Assembly: GCA_030770535.1 (NCBI GenBank)
Contig: JASVEC010000024.1
Coordinates: 186,001-250,000, forward strand
Direction of reading: 5' to 3'
Length of the DNA stretch: 64,000 nucleotides
Source: Batkoa obscura
Lineage: Eukaryota; Entomophthoromycota; Entomophthoromycetes; Entomophthorales; Batkoaceae
How positions within the stretch are numbered: the first letter of the stretch is position 1; every line of letters begins with the position of its first letter. The notes under the pieces were generated by a model that made no database searches, was not told the origin of the DNA, and saw nothing but the letters and a program-made list of their open reading frames with translations. Below are positions 1 to 16,273 of this stretch, piece by piece. Both the position numbers and the translations under genes were made by a program.

Positions 1-624
1 ATCAAAAATAAACCAAGATTAGAACAAACTATTTTTTAAAAATTATTAATGTCATGTTATTTTTTAAATTGTATATTATTGTGGACAAAACAGTATTATT
101 GAATATTTACTTTGTGATATTTTTGTATTTTTCTAAAGTTTAAAGAAACTAGTATTCTCATAATCTAATCTCCAGTAAAATTTAAATTAATATTAAGTGT
201 AAAACAATTCAAATTAGTTATTGAATGATTACCAGACATAACAAAGTATCTGGGGGATGTTTTTTAGTTTCATTATTTTTTCCATTTTTAAGCCCTATTT
301 GAGCGAAAAATTGTTAGTAAAATTCTTAAACTTAAAACACATTTCCATCTAATATTTCAAAATTAAAAATATTTTAAAATAAAGATTTGTTTTTATGATT
401 TATTTAGATTATCCGTTTTTAAGTAAATATGTAGGGACTTTTATAGCTTTTCGAGATTTGTAGAAAAAAGCCAAATCATTAAAATAGAGCATACTTCAAA
501 ATATATTATAATATCAAAAGCTCAACTCTTATTTAAAAAACTATTATAATATAAAAAAATACAATTTGCAAAAAATATCTAAATATCTAAAACTCATAAA
601 AAGTTCTAATATAAAATTTAGTTT
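1..624. other. Intergenic, one MITE copy
   Basis: No coding exon is recognisable here. The only structured feature is a copy of the ~100 bp MITE at 251-350; the rest is AT-rich sequence downstream of the Romo1 gene, which ends at 625 on the minus strand. Confidence 0.6.
251..350 (-). mobile_element. MITE copy 1 (~100 bp family)
   Basis: Begins TGGGGGATG and ends CATTTCCA, with the family core (AGCC/GCTATTTGAGCG, then TTGTTAGTAAAATTCTTAAA) between. The element is flanked by TC on both sides, which fits a 2-bp target duplication. No coding capacity. Confidence 0.7.
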
Positions 625-1024
625 TTAATTTTCAGTATCTGGATTATAACTTAGTAAGTTTCTTAACTCTTTTTCACGGTTGAAATCTTGCTTAATAACC
701 CTATCGGTTAATAAAAACCTATTGTTAGCTTCTTGTGAACGAATAAGGGATCCGATAGCCATTAATGAGCCGAAGAAAGTAGCTGATTGTAACATAGAAC
801 TACCAACTGACCTTAAATATCCTTTAGGTCCTGGACCATAACTATAGAAATTGAAAATTAAAATTAATTCAAAATAAAATTATCATAGATCAAGAGTGTG
901 AATTAGCAATTACTTACACTAAAACTTGTACACCACCTAATAAAAATCCCATAGTAGCACCGACCGCTCCACCCATCATCAAGCCCATCTTCATTCGATC
1001 AAAATAACTTGGTTGTTGTGCCAT
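625..1024 (-). CDS. Romo1/Mgr2-type mitochondrial inner-membrane protein
   Basis: Two exons (1024-918 and 841-625) split by one short intron with a gtaagt donor. The protein starts MAQQPSYFDRMKMG and continues with a Gly-rich membrane hairpin (LMMGGAVGATMGFLLGG), the YGPGPKGYLRS linker and a second membrane segment (SSMLQSATFFGSLMAIGSL), about 98 residues in all. This is the typical layout of the Romo1/Mgr2 family, which in yeast is a TIM23 translocase subunit that controls lateral release of proteins into the inner membrane. The C-terminal tail is hydrophilic. Family assignment rests on visible motif similarity. Confidence 0.88.
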
Positions 1025-1311
1025 TGTAGTTAGTTGGAAAATAATTAAAACAAAATTTATTTAACTTTTTTTTCATTGATTAAATTCAATTCTCAATTAA
1101 AAAGAACAAATGATAAAAAAGTGACGAAATTGAAAGATTATGGGATCCATAGTTTTATTTTAATAAAAATTCAAATGTATAGATTGAAATTGAGACATCA
1201 AAAGTACAAAGGTGTATTATATTTAAAAAAAACAATTTATTTTTTATTTTTGAGCTTTAATCAATTCCTAGATAATAATGAATTAAAACAGATATTAAAA
1301 AATCAATAAAA

Positions 1312-2049
1312 TTAAAAATATACTTTTTGTGCATTATTAACTGCTTTCTTAAAATCTTCAACTTCTTTCCAACAATCTAAAGTTCTCTTATTATGATTAC
1401 TAAAAATTTAAAATTTAAGGAATGATAATGGAATAGAAATAAATCAAGCTACTTACCGATAACAAGCGATTAAAGTTTCTTTAGCTTCCTCAATGACTTT
1501 ATTTTGTTTAGGTTCATTTCTATAATAAAAATTAAAAATCAATCAAATTAAGTCTTTCATACCCTAATGATAATCCTATAAACTTACGTCAAATGCTTGC
1601 TATTTAATTCCTTTACATAATCCAAAAGATAATTACTGTCAGTTAACCTTTTATCCTTAACCGAATTAAATAATAATTCCTGCTCTTTTTGAATTCTTTC
1701 AACTTCTTGTAATACTCTTTCGTCAACTATTCTTTCCATATTTTCAAACTCTAAATCTGCTTGTTTTTTAAAATCTTTCTATATTCCTAACGTTAATTTC
1801 ATCAATTCTTCAAAATATAATTAAATTTACTTTAATCTCTTCCTTATTTGATGTGACAGTGTTGTTATTACTTGGTTGATTATTACGAACCCCAGTTAAA
1901 TCTTGTAATAAATCTTGAGATATCTAAATTATGAGTTAATTTTTTATACTATAATTCTTATAAATATAAATTACAGATAACTTAGCTTGCGTTGGGGCAT
2001 AAAAGACTAATGGTTCATCACTTGCTTGTTTGGAACTATTAGAGCCCAT
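1312..2049 (-). CDS. MICOS subunit Mic19 (CHCH-domain protein)
   Basis: Five exons read from ATG at 2049. The N-terminus MGSNSSKQASDEP has a Gly2 that suits N-myristoylation, as known for Mic19/CHCHD3. The middle is a charged helical region (residues ~60-120), and the C-terminus holds a CHCH-type pair, ACYRNHNKRTLDCWKEVEDF, that is a CX10C motif like that of yeast Mic19. The protein ends NNAQKVYF. In the known family it joins Mic60 to the Mic10 branch at crista junctions, after oxidation in the intermembrane space. It is divergent with the gene at 2226, separated by only 176 bp, so the two probably share a promoter region. Confidence 0.82.
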
Positions 2050-2225
2050 TATGAAGTTGAGTATTTAATATCAATTAAAAATTGAAAACTTGACTAGAAA
2101 TAGCACTATAATTTTATACAAGATAATGAGTGAAATTGATTGATCGAAATATAGCCAATAATAATTGACTAGAAATGAAATATTCATTCTTAATTAGTTG
2201 AAATTTTAACCAATAAATTCTAACT

Positions 2226-2631
2226 ATGTCTTCAGTTTATAGTTTATTACGATTTAACTTTTAGTTCTTTTTATTAAAATTCTTTTTATAAAGCACATAA
2301 TGACAGTAATACTTATTATCAAACTAATAAACTAAATATTCACTAAAATCGTTAGCAAATTGATTATTCTGCACCAATAGCCATTGAATTACTTCCAAGT
2401 TTATCGACTTTGTTTTTAACTTTAGGGTTATTATCCAGTGTTACTTATGGAATGTAAGTTTGTTTATAACTTGTATTGATTCAAATAAGATAAGATGCTG
2501 ATAATGTTTTATTTTATTTAAATAGTACCAAAAATTCCATAGTAAATGAAGGTTTGACTGCTATATTAGCTTCGAGTTTATTATCAGTAGGTTTATTGTT
2601 CTTTTTTACAATTGTTGGGTTGTCACCTTAA
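2226..2631 (+). CDS. OST5/TMEM258-like oligosaccharyltransferase subunit
   Basis: A very small gene, about 68 residues, too fragmented to show as one long open frame. Proposed exons are 2226-2234 (MSS), 2356-2453 and 2526-2631. Exon 2 encodes QIDYSAPIAIELLPSLSTLF and a first membrane helix; exon 3 encodes ITKNSIVNEG followed by a second helix ending FFFTIVGLSP. The two-helix hairpin, the conserved S/TxxTK-x(3-4)-E turn and the C-terminal G-x-LFFF-x-(W/V)G match OST5/TMEM258, an ER subunit of the N-glycosylation enzyme. The 9-nt first exon with a gtttat donor is the weakest part; the start could lie elsewhere. Confidence 0.7.
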
Positions 2632-2757
2632 TTTATAACTATTTTTAATTTTAATTATTGAAATAAATTTTTTAATATAATGTAAAAATATAATAGTTAA
2701 TATATGAAAATAATATAATAATATTAATAATAAATTCAGCTTTATTTTTTTTAAAAA

Positions 2758-4782
2758 TTATTTGCAGATAGGTGCATTATCATTTTGATTATTATTCCAA
2801 TCCATTAGGGTTTGATAAGTGACATAAAACATCATCACAAAGCCAACTACAATAATTAATATATTTTTCATTTTAATTAAAGAAGTTTTAAATGAGTGAT
2901 TGTTTTCATCATTTAATATTTTTAAATGGAATAAAGCAGGAAAGATAAAAGATAATGGAATACAACAAAAGGAGCCAATTAAAGAAACAAAATGATTTAA
3001 AGAAGAGGAACCAACATAAGAGATATAACTGATTAATAATACAATTAAGATTCTTATTATATTCTTATTCCATTTAACTATCATAGATCTTTTACCTGAT
3101 TTTGAAAATAATAATTGCTCAATAATAGCAATGATTGGAAAGACTTGCAACGGGACTGATAGTATAATAGCCACAGCATACATGGATTGAATTAATGAAG
3201 TATTAATATGATCTTTTGGTAAATTTAATAAAACCACCGTTTTTACTTGATCGCCAAAAGTTAAATAAGATAAAGCACCGATAAATACAAACACAATTGT
3301 AATAAATAACATAGTGTAACTTAATATCTTTGGAAATTTTTCTGGTTCTTTCATTGATTGTAAAATTGGAATAATTAAGCCAATACCTTCAAATGTAAAG
3401 ATTGCAGTACCGATAAAAGTAGTAAAATTAGCCGAGTTAAAATATTGAATTTCAGCAAGTCCATTTTGATTGATGTAATTGACATTAAAATAAACCAAAT
3501 AAAATAAACCAATAACAATAAAAATATCTGCAATTAAAGCCATTAATGATAAGCTTTTGATTTTACGTAACATTGCAATTGGTATATAAATTAATAATTG
3601 AATTAATATAAATGAATATTCTGGTATAATATATTGACATTGAGTAACATTATAAAACACTTGTTCCAAATTTTTAGCAATAAAAATAATATAAGTGCAA
3701 GAAAAACCAATTTGAGAAATCACAATTGAAAACAATATAATTTTTCTTGTCCATTTACCGAATAAAATCTCCCCCATATCACCAAAACTACCGCCAATTT
3801 TTAATTGAGCTTCGATTAAAAGTAACATTGTATGTAATCCCAATAAAGAAATCAATATTAAAAACAAAAATGAAAATGCCATCCCACCATCATAAAAACT
3901 ACGTGGTAAAAATAGAACTCCAGTACCAACGAAGGACTTGATTAGTAAAAATACTGCTTTACCAGCAGATCCTGTAGCGGGTGGTGGATTCATTTCAATA
4001 TTCGACATTCTTCTAATCAATCGTGCTCTTTCATTTGTTTGTTGTCCAATTTCTTCTTCTTCAAGTTCATCTAAGATAGTTTCTTCATTATCATCTAATG
4101 GATAAATTTCACCTGCAAAATGACCATATAAAGCCAAAAAATCCAAAAAGTTGGTAGTAATCAAATTAGTATCTCTACCATCTCTTTCATTCTGAGTTAA
4201 TATATGATGGCGACGAAAAGCCCCTGGTATTAATAGAGAGGAAGGTGTAGCTATCAAATTACCATCTTCATCAATGGCATCTCTTAAGTAAGGCATTGAA
4301 TTACTTCTTTTCATTCTAGTTTTACGATCCACTTCTTGTTGCCATTTGTAAATATCTCGAGTTATATCACCACTTTGTAATAAATGTGAATCTAATATTG
4401 GTTCTTCATTATTAAAATTATCGGCGTTGGAATGTAAGGAAGTAACATCTTCATTTTGATTTAATAATGAATTAGAATAAGACTCGTTATCACTATTATT
4501 TCTTATATCTGAAAAGGTCACTAAATGTTTCTTAACTGCTGAAGAAATCTCACGTTCCATTTGATCATTTAATGGGTTATAATCACCTCTGGGTGAATTG
4601 GACAATAAAAATTCACTATTACTTTTAATGGAACCATAGTTTGTATTAGTTGGGTTATTAATATCAATTTCTTCATTAAGTCGGGCATTTAATTGCTCTC
4701 GATTGAGTTCTAAATTACTTTCAGTATAACTATTACTTGGTAATTTATCCACAGTTGATGTTTCTTTTTTAATCGGTTTCAT
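2758..4782 (-). CDS. Vacuolar amino-acid transporter, AVT3/AVT4 (AAAP) family
   Basis: A single open frame of 674 residues. The first ~275 residues are hydrophilic, Asn/Ser/Glu-rich and probably cytosolic, as in fungal AVT3/AVT4 proteins. The transporter core opens at about residue 275 with GKAVFLLIKSFVGTGVLFLP, the typical first helix of the amino acid/auxin permease (SLC36-like) fold, and about ten further hydrophobic segments follow to the C-terminus. Known relatives export amino acids from the vacuole or lysosome. The substrate cannot be read from sequence. There is no intron, unlike most neighbours. It converges with OST5 (126 bp between the stop codons). Confidence 0.88.
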   Translation of the reverse strand: MKPIKKETSTVDKLPSNSYTESNLELNREQLNARLNEEIDINNPTNTNYGSIKSNSEFLLSNSPRGDYNPLNDQMEREISSAVKKHLVTFSDIRNNSDNESYSNSLLNQNEDVTSLHSNADNFNNEEPILDSHLLQSGDITRDIYKWQQEVDRKTRMKRSNSMPYLRDAIDEDGNLIATPSSLLIPGAFRRHHILTQNERDGRDTNLITTNFLDFLALYGHFAGEIYPLDDNEETILDELEEEEIGQQTNERARLIRRMSNIEMNPPPATGSAGKAVFLLIKSFVGTGVLFLPRSFYDGGMAFSFLFLILISLLGLHTMLLLIEAQLKIGGSFGDMGEILFGKWTRKIILFSIVISQIGFSCTYIIFIAKNLEQVFYNVTQCQYIIPEYSFILIQLLIYIPIAMLRKIKSLSLMALIADIFIVIGLFYLVYFNVNYINQNGLAEIQYFNSANFTTFIGTAIFTFEGIGLIIPILQSMKEPEKFPKILSYTMLFITIVFVFIGALSYLTFGDQVKTVVLLNLPKDHINTSLIQSMYAVAIILSVPLQVFPIIAIIEQLLFSKSGKRSMIVKWNKNIIRILIVLLISYISYVGSSSLNHFVSLIGSFCCIPLSFIFPALFHLKILNDENNHSFKTSLIKMKNILIIVVGFVMMFYVTYQTLMDWNNNQNDNAPICK

Positions 4783-5364
4783 TTCAAAGTGTTATATATT
4801 ATGGAATATAAAGTTTATTGAGTTTCTGTTTTGGAATTTGTTAATTTTAAATGGATTACATCAACCACACCTTTTTTTATTAACTGACAAAATTCAATTT
4901 AAGCCTTTGATATTTTTATTCTTTTGAAAAATTTCTTTTTCTATTTTTAGTAAGGAAGTAGTTAAATTAACTCAAGTCAACTTTTGCAACAAAGTTTAAG
5001 AGTCCTTCGGTGAAGGTAATGATAAACATGGTTTTTTTTTTAAATTTCTAACATTGGCAATTCATCATAACCCTTCAAAGAAAGATGTTTAGATGAATTG
5101 ATGCAGACATTTTTTAATAGTAAGTGATGGTGAGAGTGAAAAAAATACGAGTTACCATAAAAGAAACTATATTGAACTCAAATATAAAATTATAATCAAA
5201 ATACAATTAAACTTTAATAAAAATTATTTTTAAAGTAACAGGCTAAATATTTAAAACACTGTATTTTATAAGATCAGTATTTTTATATCTAAAATTAATA
5301 CAATTGCTTTTATAATAATTTATATTTTGTTTACTTTTGGTTTCAATTGCTATCAAAGAAAAGA

Positions 5365-5468
5365 TATGGGGATAGATTTTTTATTTAAGAATTCTACTAA
5401 TAGATTTTTCACTCAAGTAGCACTTAAAAGATAGAAAAAGTAATGAAATAAAAAAAAACATACCCATA
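5365..5468 (+). mobile_element. MITE copy 2
   Basis: Starts TATGGGGATA and ends ATACCCATATA, with the family core (CACTCAAGTAGCACTTAAAA) inside. Same family as 251-350, opposite orientation. TA flanks both ends. Confidence 0.75.
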
Positions 5469-5638
5469 TATCCTTGCTCAATTATTTTCTTTAAATAGCT
5501 ATAGTAGGCTGATGATTAATATTTTTTAAAATCAGAACAAGTCTCATTCTATAAGATAAATTTATACAATTAATAAATAACTTTAATTCAAAAGTGGTAA
5601 ATTATTCATTAATTCTACTAAGCTTACTATAAATACAA

Positions 5639-5743
5639 TATGGGGATGTATTTTTGTGTTTAAGAATTTTACTAAGAATTTTTCTACTCAAATAGGGCTT
5701 AAAAAATAGAAAAAGTGATGAAGCCAAAAATACATCCCTATAT
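5639..5743 (+). mobile_element. MITE copy 3
   Basis: Starts TATGGGGATGTATTTTTG and ends TACATCCCTATA, with core CTCAAATAGGGCTTAAAAAA. Terminal inverted repeats of about 14-15 bp are visible. Confidence 0.78.
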
Positions 5744-6415
5744 CTTATAAATAAATAAATATTATAAATATATATCAGATATAAATAAATAATATTATTA
5801 AATTATTAACTGAATTTGTTTTATTTAGTTTTCCTTTAATATTTAAAAGAACTAATCAATTATATTGATGAAATTAAAGTGTATATAAATATTGAGCTGT
5901 ATTAAAAAATAATAGAAGCTGAAACAAAAGAAATATTTTGCATAAACAATAAATTTTTAATACCAATAGCAGAAAAAGCAGTTATCCAACCAAATTATCT
6001 AAATTCAATTATGAATAAGTTATCTAAAAAAGGAATAAAACTATAATCTCAATTATAATAACAAGAGGGATATTATAAGTAATTATAACACCTCTAGCTG
6101 ATAGTATAGTAGTAATGTGATTTTATGATCTTCAGTTTCTCTTTTTTATTAGTAATATTTTTTTATTGATTATACAGAAGACTTTGAAATTTAAGAATAT
6201 GTAGAATGAGATGGTAATGTAATATTGAAAGCATCTATTGTTCTTGGTATTGTTAGTGTTTGTGTATTATTTTTTAAATCCAAGAGAAACAATTTATAAA
6301 TTTCATGTTCTTTCTTATATTACAAATAATAGCAATAATAAAATAAAAAATTAGATTGAAGTATTAGTTAATTGATATGTTCATTTGACTTATTTTTATT
6401 ATTAAAACAATTAGC

Positions 6416-6839
6416 TTAACTTTGTACTTCACTTTCTGTTTTTAGTTGCCATAAACCATATGGTTTACCTGGTTCATTCTATTAAAATTAATAACTTGTA
6501 AAAATGAATTAAAATTCAATTACCTGCCAAAGACGAATAGTACCATCCTCTACAATAAATAAATAAATAAATAAATAAAAATCTCAATAAATTCTTATAA
6601 CTCTATTTTTACCTGAACCTGAAGCATAAATTTCACCATCTGGTGAATAAGAAACAGAATGAACAGGCCCATGATGACCTTTGTAAACTTCCAATTCCTC
6701 TCCAGTATTAAAATCAAAAGTATGTACCCAAAGATCAGATATGCCACCAACAATTAATTTATCTTTCTTGTTTGGAGATATAGAAACAGATGATACATCA
6801 AATTTAAAATCCATTTCTTTAATTAACTCTAAACTATTA

Positions 6840-6881
<42 letters not shown>

Positions 6882-7710
6882 TTATTAATATCCCAAAATA
6901 TGGCTTGTTTACCAGCACTACATTGTAATATACTTTCATCCATTGAAATGCCCATACTTGATATATTACTTTTAGTATCTAGTCTTTTAACTTCTGTCAT
7001 TGTGCGAGGGTCCCAAACTCTAAAAAATACTCATCAATCAATCGAAGACCAATTCAAAAACTAATTTTTAAATTTACCTAATAAAACTTTCTTCCCCACT
7101 TGAAAATAATAAATTTTTTTGATTATCCCATTGTAGATATTTAATATTCGTTTCCACTTTTGGAAATAATAAACCTTGTTTATCTCCATTTTTAATATCA
7201 AATAATCGAATTTGTTTCTCTTGTCCACCAGTAACTATCTTTTCTCCAAGACTATCAAAACAACAACTTCTTACAATATGTTGATGGGAATACGTCGATA
7301 ACTCTTCCCCAGTTACTGCATTCCATAGCTTACTTTCTATTAATTAGTAACTTCTTTTTAAATGTTTTAAAGTTTTGATTACGCTGTAAAATCCGCTGAG
7401 CCAGTGACAGCTAACTTAGCATCTTTAGATAAATTAGCACACCAAACCGCTCCTTTATGACCTAAAAAAGTACCTAACCAATCCCCTGTTTTACCATCTC
7501 TTAAGATTGGTTTACCATCTTTTTATTGAATTAAAATTAGTTTGATTGATTCTTAAATTTGAATTTAAATTAATTACCTTTACAAGCAGAGATCAAGTAA
7601 TATTTTTCATTAATGATTGGTGAAAATTGAAGCTGTACTACTGGTCTTGTATGACCTGAACATGTCAATGGATTTTGTTTTAATTTTGTTTTATCTGTTG
7701 AAGTTTCCAT
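6416..7710 (-). CDS. STRAP-like WD40 protein
   Basis: About eight exons. The N-terminus carries [17 protein letters not shown], and later blades read [52 protein letters not shown] and [20 protein letters not shown]. The end is [13 protein letters not shown], then [10 protein letters not shown]. The seven-blade order and the C-terminal [10 protein letters not shown]...YGLW are hallmarks of STRAP/Unrip, a cytoplasmic partner of the SMN complex that also regulates kinase signalling in animals. The fungal role is less clear. An intron near 6843-6880 contains a long TTA/ATT triplet repeat, and another (6550-6580) an AAAT repeat. A generic WD40 protein such as eIF3i is less likely, given the C-terminus. 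Confidence 0.82.
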
Positions 7711-7887
7711 ATTTTTTTATAGTTGAATCGTTAAAGTTAATAAAGAAAAATAAATAATAATTCTATTATAGTTAGAAATAAAAAAATTAATATAGTTTTT
7801 AAGCTTAAATTTCAATAGTTAAATACATTAATTTAATTGGTTAATATTTGATGACTTCATAAAAAAAATTTAGTTCAAATTTCAAAT

Positions 7888-9813
<1,926 letters not shown>

Positions 9814-10323
9814 TTGTTTTAATATTGATTGATAAAAAAAATAAAACTACTTCATAACTTTTTGATAAAGTATGAAGGTTACTCTAATTCATTCCATGAT
9901 TTCACTATTTACCAATTAAATGAACTATTAGCTAACTATTTCATGGAACTATATGAGTCTGTTTTTTTTGTTTAAGAAAATAAATTTTCGATTTAATTGG
10001 GATAAAAAAAACGGAAAAATTAGTCAAATTAAATAAGACAATTTTACATGTTAAAGTAATAAAATTGTAATAATTTGTCATTAAAAAACTTAGTGAGATA
10101 TCAAATAAATTATAAACTATTAAAGTTTAAAGTATAAGGACCAAAATTTTTAAGACTATTTTATTTAAACAAATAAAAATTAATAAATCTTAAAAATAAA
10201 ATTTAAGATCAAAAAATGGGTTTACATTTCTAAATTAAGGTTGACTACTTTTTTAACAAAGAATCTTTTTTTGGATTTTAAACAACTTAAACTTTTAAGC
10301 CAAACACCATATTTCTATTCAAA
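9814..10323. other. Divergent intergenic region (GH47 / PS synthase)
   Basis: A 510-bp shared upstream region for the minus-strand mannosidase and the plus-strand phosphatidylserine synthase. It is AT-rich with poly-A/T runs; I see no additional exon or repeat. Confidence 0.5.
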
Positions 10324-11117
10324 ATGGCAATAAAAAAACGAAGTGAAATAACTTCTAGTTCGAGTACTTCAAAGATGAATGGTAGTCAAAGTTTAGAATC
10401 TCAAAAAGCTGCTTTGCTCTCCAACCCAAGTCAACACTTTTCCATGGTACGTAACTTTTACATAGCTGATTTTTTAACTCTATTAAACGGTGCTTGTGGT
10501 TCTGGTTCTGTATTAGCTTGTTTAAACTATTTGGTATCCAATAAGAAGGAGGATTTATGGGTAGCTTTTATACTCATACCATTAGGTGTATTTTTTGATT
10601 TCTTGGATGGACGAGTAGCTCGTTGGCGTAATGAATCTTCAGTTTTAGGTCAAGAATTGGACTCGTTGGCAGATTTGGTAAGTTTACTATTATATTATTA
10701 CTATTATTATTATTATCAAATCAGTTTTAATTTACTTACAATTTTATTTAGATCTCTTTTGGATTAGCCCCAGCTTGTTTAGGTTATTGTATTGGGTTAA
10801 GAGGTTTTTTTGATCAAGCAATATTGGTTTATTTTGTATCTTGTGGAATTGCAAGATTGGCAAGATATAACGCAACAGTAGCTTTATTGCCTAAAGATGC
10901 TAAGGGTAAAATCACTTATTTTGAAGGTACCCCTATACCTACAAGTTTAGCTATTGTGTTGTTTTTAGCTTATCATTTTTATTATGATAATATTTTAGAT
11001 AACTTACCTCTTAGTTTTATTTCTATATTTAAGACCAAATTTCATCCCATTTCACTGATCTATGCTGTCCTTGGCTCTTGTATGATCTCTAGATCTTTAC
11101 GTATTCCTAAGCTTTAA
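10324..11117 (+). CDS. CHO1: CDP-diacylglycerol-serine O-phosphatidyltransferase (Cho1 type)
   Basis: Two exons (10324-10677, 10752-11117) give about 240 residues. The CDP-alcohol phosphotransferase signature is complete: DGRVARWRNESSVLGQELDS contains DG-x2-AR-x8-G-x3-D-x3-D, with the last Asp in LAD just before the intron. The next exon continues ISFGLAPACLGYCIGLRG, and CGIARLARYNAT follows. Such enzymes make phosphatidylserine in the ER from CDP-DAG and serine. Fungi use this route, animals do not, so the gene supports a fungal source. Several membrane helices are visible. It is convergent with the deubiquitinase (287 bp apart). Confidence 0.93.
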
Positions 11118-11404
11118 TATAAAATAACTTACTATATGTTAAAAAAACAATGAATGTTAATAGTGAATTTAGAGCACATTGTTAAGTTATTTCATGAGTT
11201 TAAAATTTCGTTTTTATATTTTTAGTTATAAATAGGTATTAACAAATAAAAGGTTGATTAAAATAAACTATTTATTTATATCTAACATTAATAAACAAAA
11301 AAAAGAAACAAAGTTTGATGCACAAAGAAATAAAAAATAAATTAAAGATGAGCCGTTTCACTAGATATTGATTAAAATACAAAATAATAAATAGTGATAA
11401 TAAA

Positions 11405-14579
<3,175 letters not shown>

Positions 14580-15127
14580 GTTTGTGGCTCTGATTTAAGT
14601 TAGCAAAGTTGCCTTTTTTAGCTTTGTGTGTAGTTTTATTGCTTATAAGCTTAGATGCGTTTTTTACTTCAATTTGCCTGAGTTTAATAGATTTTTGCAG
14701 AATGAATCTTATTAAAATTTTTTTTCTTTAATTGCAAAGTATCATGTACCTTGACTTATAATTTTCATATATTGGTTAAGACGTTATAGGCACCATAGCC
14801 ATTTATTATTAATTTTTATGTTATTTTTATTTTAAAATGTTTTCATTTAACATCTTTGTTAATATTATTTTATTAGAGGGTGTTGAATAATTTGATAATA
14901 AGCATATTTTTAAACAGAAGTATTTTAATGCGAGAGCATTTAATCCTAATGTGATATATACAATCTAATAAAACATATATAGTGAATTACAATTTAATGT
15001 AAGATTAGACATAAAATAAAAACAAAATAATTTAGAAATTACATACAATTCAGTTAAAAATAGAACAAAAATAATCTAATAAAGACAGTTTTATAGAAAT
15101 ATCGACAATTAAAGGTTAAGTTAGAAA
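14580..15127. other. Intergenic between deubiquitinase and HPPD
   Basis: 548 bp with no exon, repeat copy or RNA gene that I can recognise. It contains the upstream region of the deubiquitinase and the 3' flank of HPPD. Confidence 0.5.
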
Positions 15128-16273
15128 TTAAAGGTTACCACGAGCATCTTGATCTCTTTCAATAGACTCAAATAATGCTTTGAAGTTACCTGCCCCAAAA
15201 CCTTCATGGTTGTAACGTTGAATAACTTCTAAGAAAAAGGTTGGTCTATCTTGTAAAGGCTTAGTGAAAAGTTGGAGCAAATAACCATTCTCATCAAAAT
15301 CAACTAAAATGTTAAGCTTTTGAATAACATCTAAGTCTTCTGCTACTTTTGTACGTGATGTTTTAAGGCGTAATCTTAAATTATCATAATAAGTGGCTGG
15401 AACGGATAAGAAATCGGAACCACGAGCTCTTAAAGAGGTGACAGCATTAATAATATCGTTAGTATTTAAAGCAATATGTTGTACTCCAGAACCACCAAAA
15501 TATTCAACATATTCTTGAATTTGACTCTTCTTTTTACCTTCGGCTGGTTCATTAATTGGCATCTTGACTCTTTCAGTTGAATCAGCCATGACAACGGAAC
15601 GTAAAGCTGAGTATTCAGTATGGATTTGGGAATCATCAACTGACCAGAATCTATGGAAACCTAAACATTTTTCATAATATTGACAAGCTGGTTCCATACC
15701 TTGGTCCGGTTGGTTACCTACACAATGGTCAATATAATTAAGCTTACAAGCTGGTAAAAGTTGTTCTAATGGATCGATAACAGTGGTTGCTTTATAATTT
15801 GGTAAAAAGGTTCCCTTATAGTTCTTACGTTCAACAAAGGTATGTTCAGTATCCCCATAGGTGGCTACAGTGGCCATAATTACAGTACCATCTTGATCAG
15901 TTTCTTCCCATGGAGCACGAATAGATTTGGCACCTCTCTTTACAGCGAGCTCATAAACACTACGGGCATCATCAACAGTGAATGCAACATTCTTAGCATT
16001 ATCACCATGTTGACCAAGTTCTTTGGTAAATTGTTGATTATCTGGGTTAAGAGCAGATTGGAAAGCAAAGATGATCTTATCTTGTTGAACAACATGAGTA
16101 ACAACATCACGATGACCAGTTTCAAGACCACGGTAAGCAATGTGTTTAAAACCTAAACGGGTAATATAATAAGAAGCGGCTTGTTTAGCATTACCAACCA
16201 TAAAAAGGATGTGGTCAAAACCATGGTAGTTTCCACCATGGGCTTCAATAGTATTTGAATAGGTATTGGTCAT
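15128..16273 (-). CDS. HPD: 4-hydroxyphenylpyruvate dioxygenase
   Basis: A single exon of 381 residues, the usual length of the family. Two vicinal-oxygen-chelate halves are visible: the N-terminal [20 protein letters not shown] and the catalytic C-terminal half. Fe(II) ligands are in place: His in YIDHCVGNQ, His in [12 protein letters not shown] and Glu in the C-terminal [15 protein letters not shown]. The enzyme converts 4-hydroxyphenylpyruvate to homogentisate in tyrosine breakdown. Codon use is richer in C-ending codons (GTC, ACC, AAC) than the flanking genes, and there is no intron, consistent with high expression. No other tyrosine-pathway gene lies nearby. Confidence 0.97.
   Translation of the reverse strand: MTNTYSNTIEAHGGNYHGFDHILFMVGNAKQAASYYITRLGFKHIAYRGLETGHRDVVTHVVQQDKIIFAFQSALNPDNQQFTKELGQHGDNAKNVAFTVDDARSVYELAVKRGAKSIRAPWEETDQDGTVIMATVATYGDTEHTFVERKNYKGTFLPNYKATTVIDPLEQLLPACKLNYIDHCVGNQPDQGMEPACQYYEKCLGFHRFWSVDDSQIHTEYSALRSVVMADSTERVKMPINEPAEGKKKSQIQEYVEYFGGSGVQHIALNTNDIINAVTSLRARGSDFLSVPATYYDNLRLRLKTSRTKVAEDLDVIQKLNILVDFDENGYLLQLFTKPLQDRPTFFLEVIQRYNHEGFGAGNFKALFESIERDQDARGNL

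Larger units (their letters stand above)
4783..6415. other. Intergenic region with two MITE copies
   Basis: Separates the AVT3-like gene from STRAP. Two copies of the ~100 bp MITE lie at 5365-5468 and 5639-5743, about 170 bp apart in the same orientation. The remainder is AT-rich, with no exon that I can support; 5830-6340 is especially lysine/asparagine-codon-like but broken in all frames. Confidence 0.6.

Noticed and set aside
1076-1309. 77-codon open frame between Romo1 and Mic19
   Set aside because: Lys/Ile/Phe-rich AT-driven composition and no relative; lies in a 3' flank.
15842-16156. Open frame antisense to HPPD
   Set aside because: Shadow of the codon-biased HPPD gene; no other evidence of coding.
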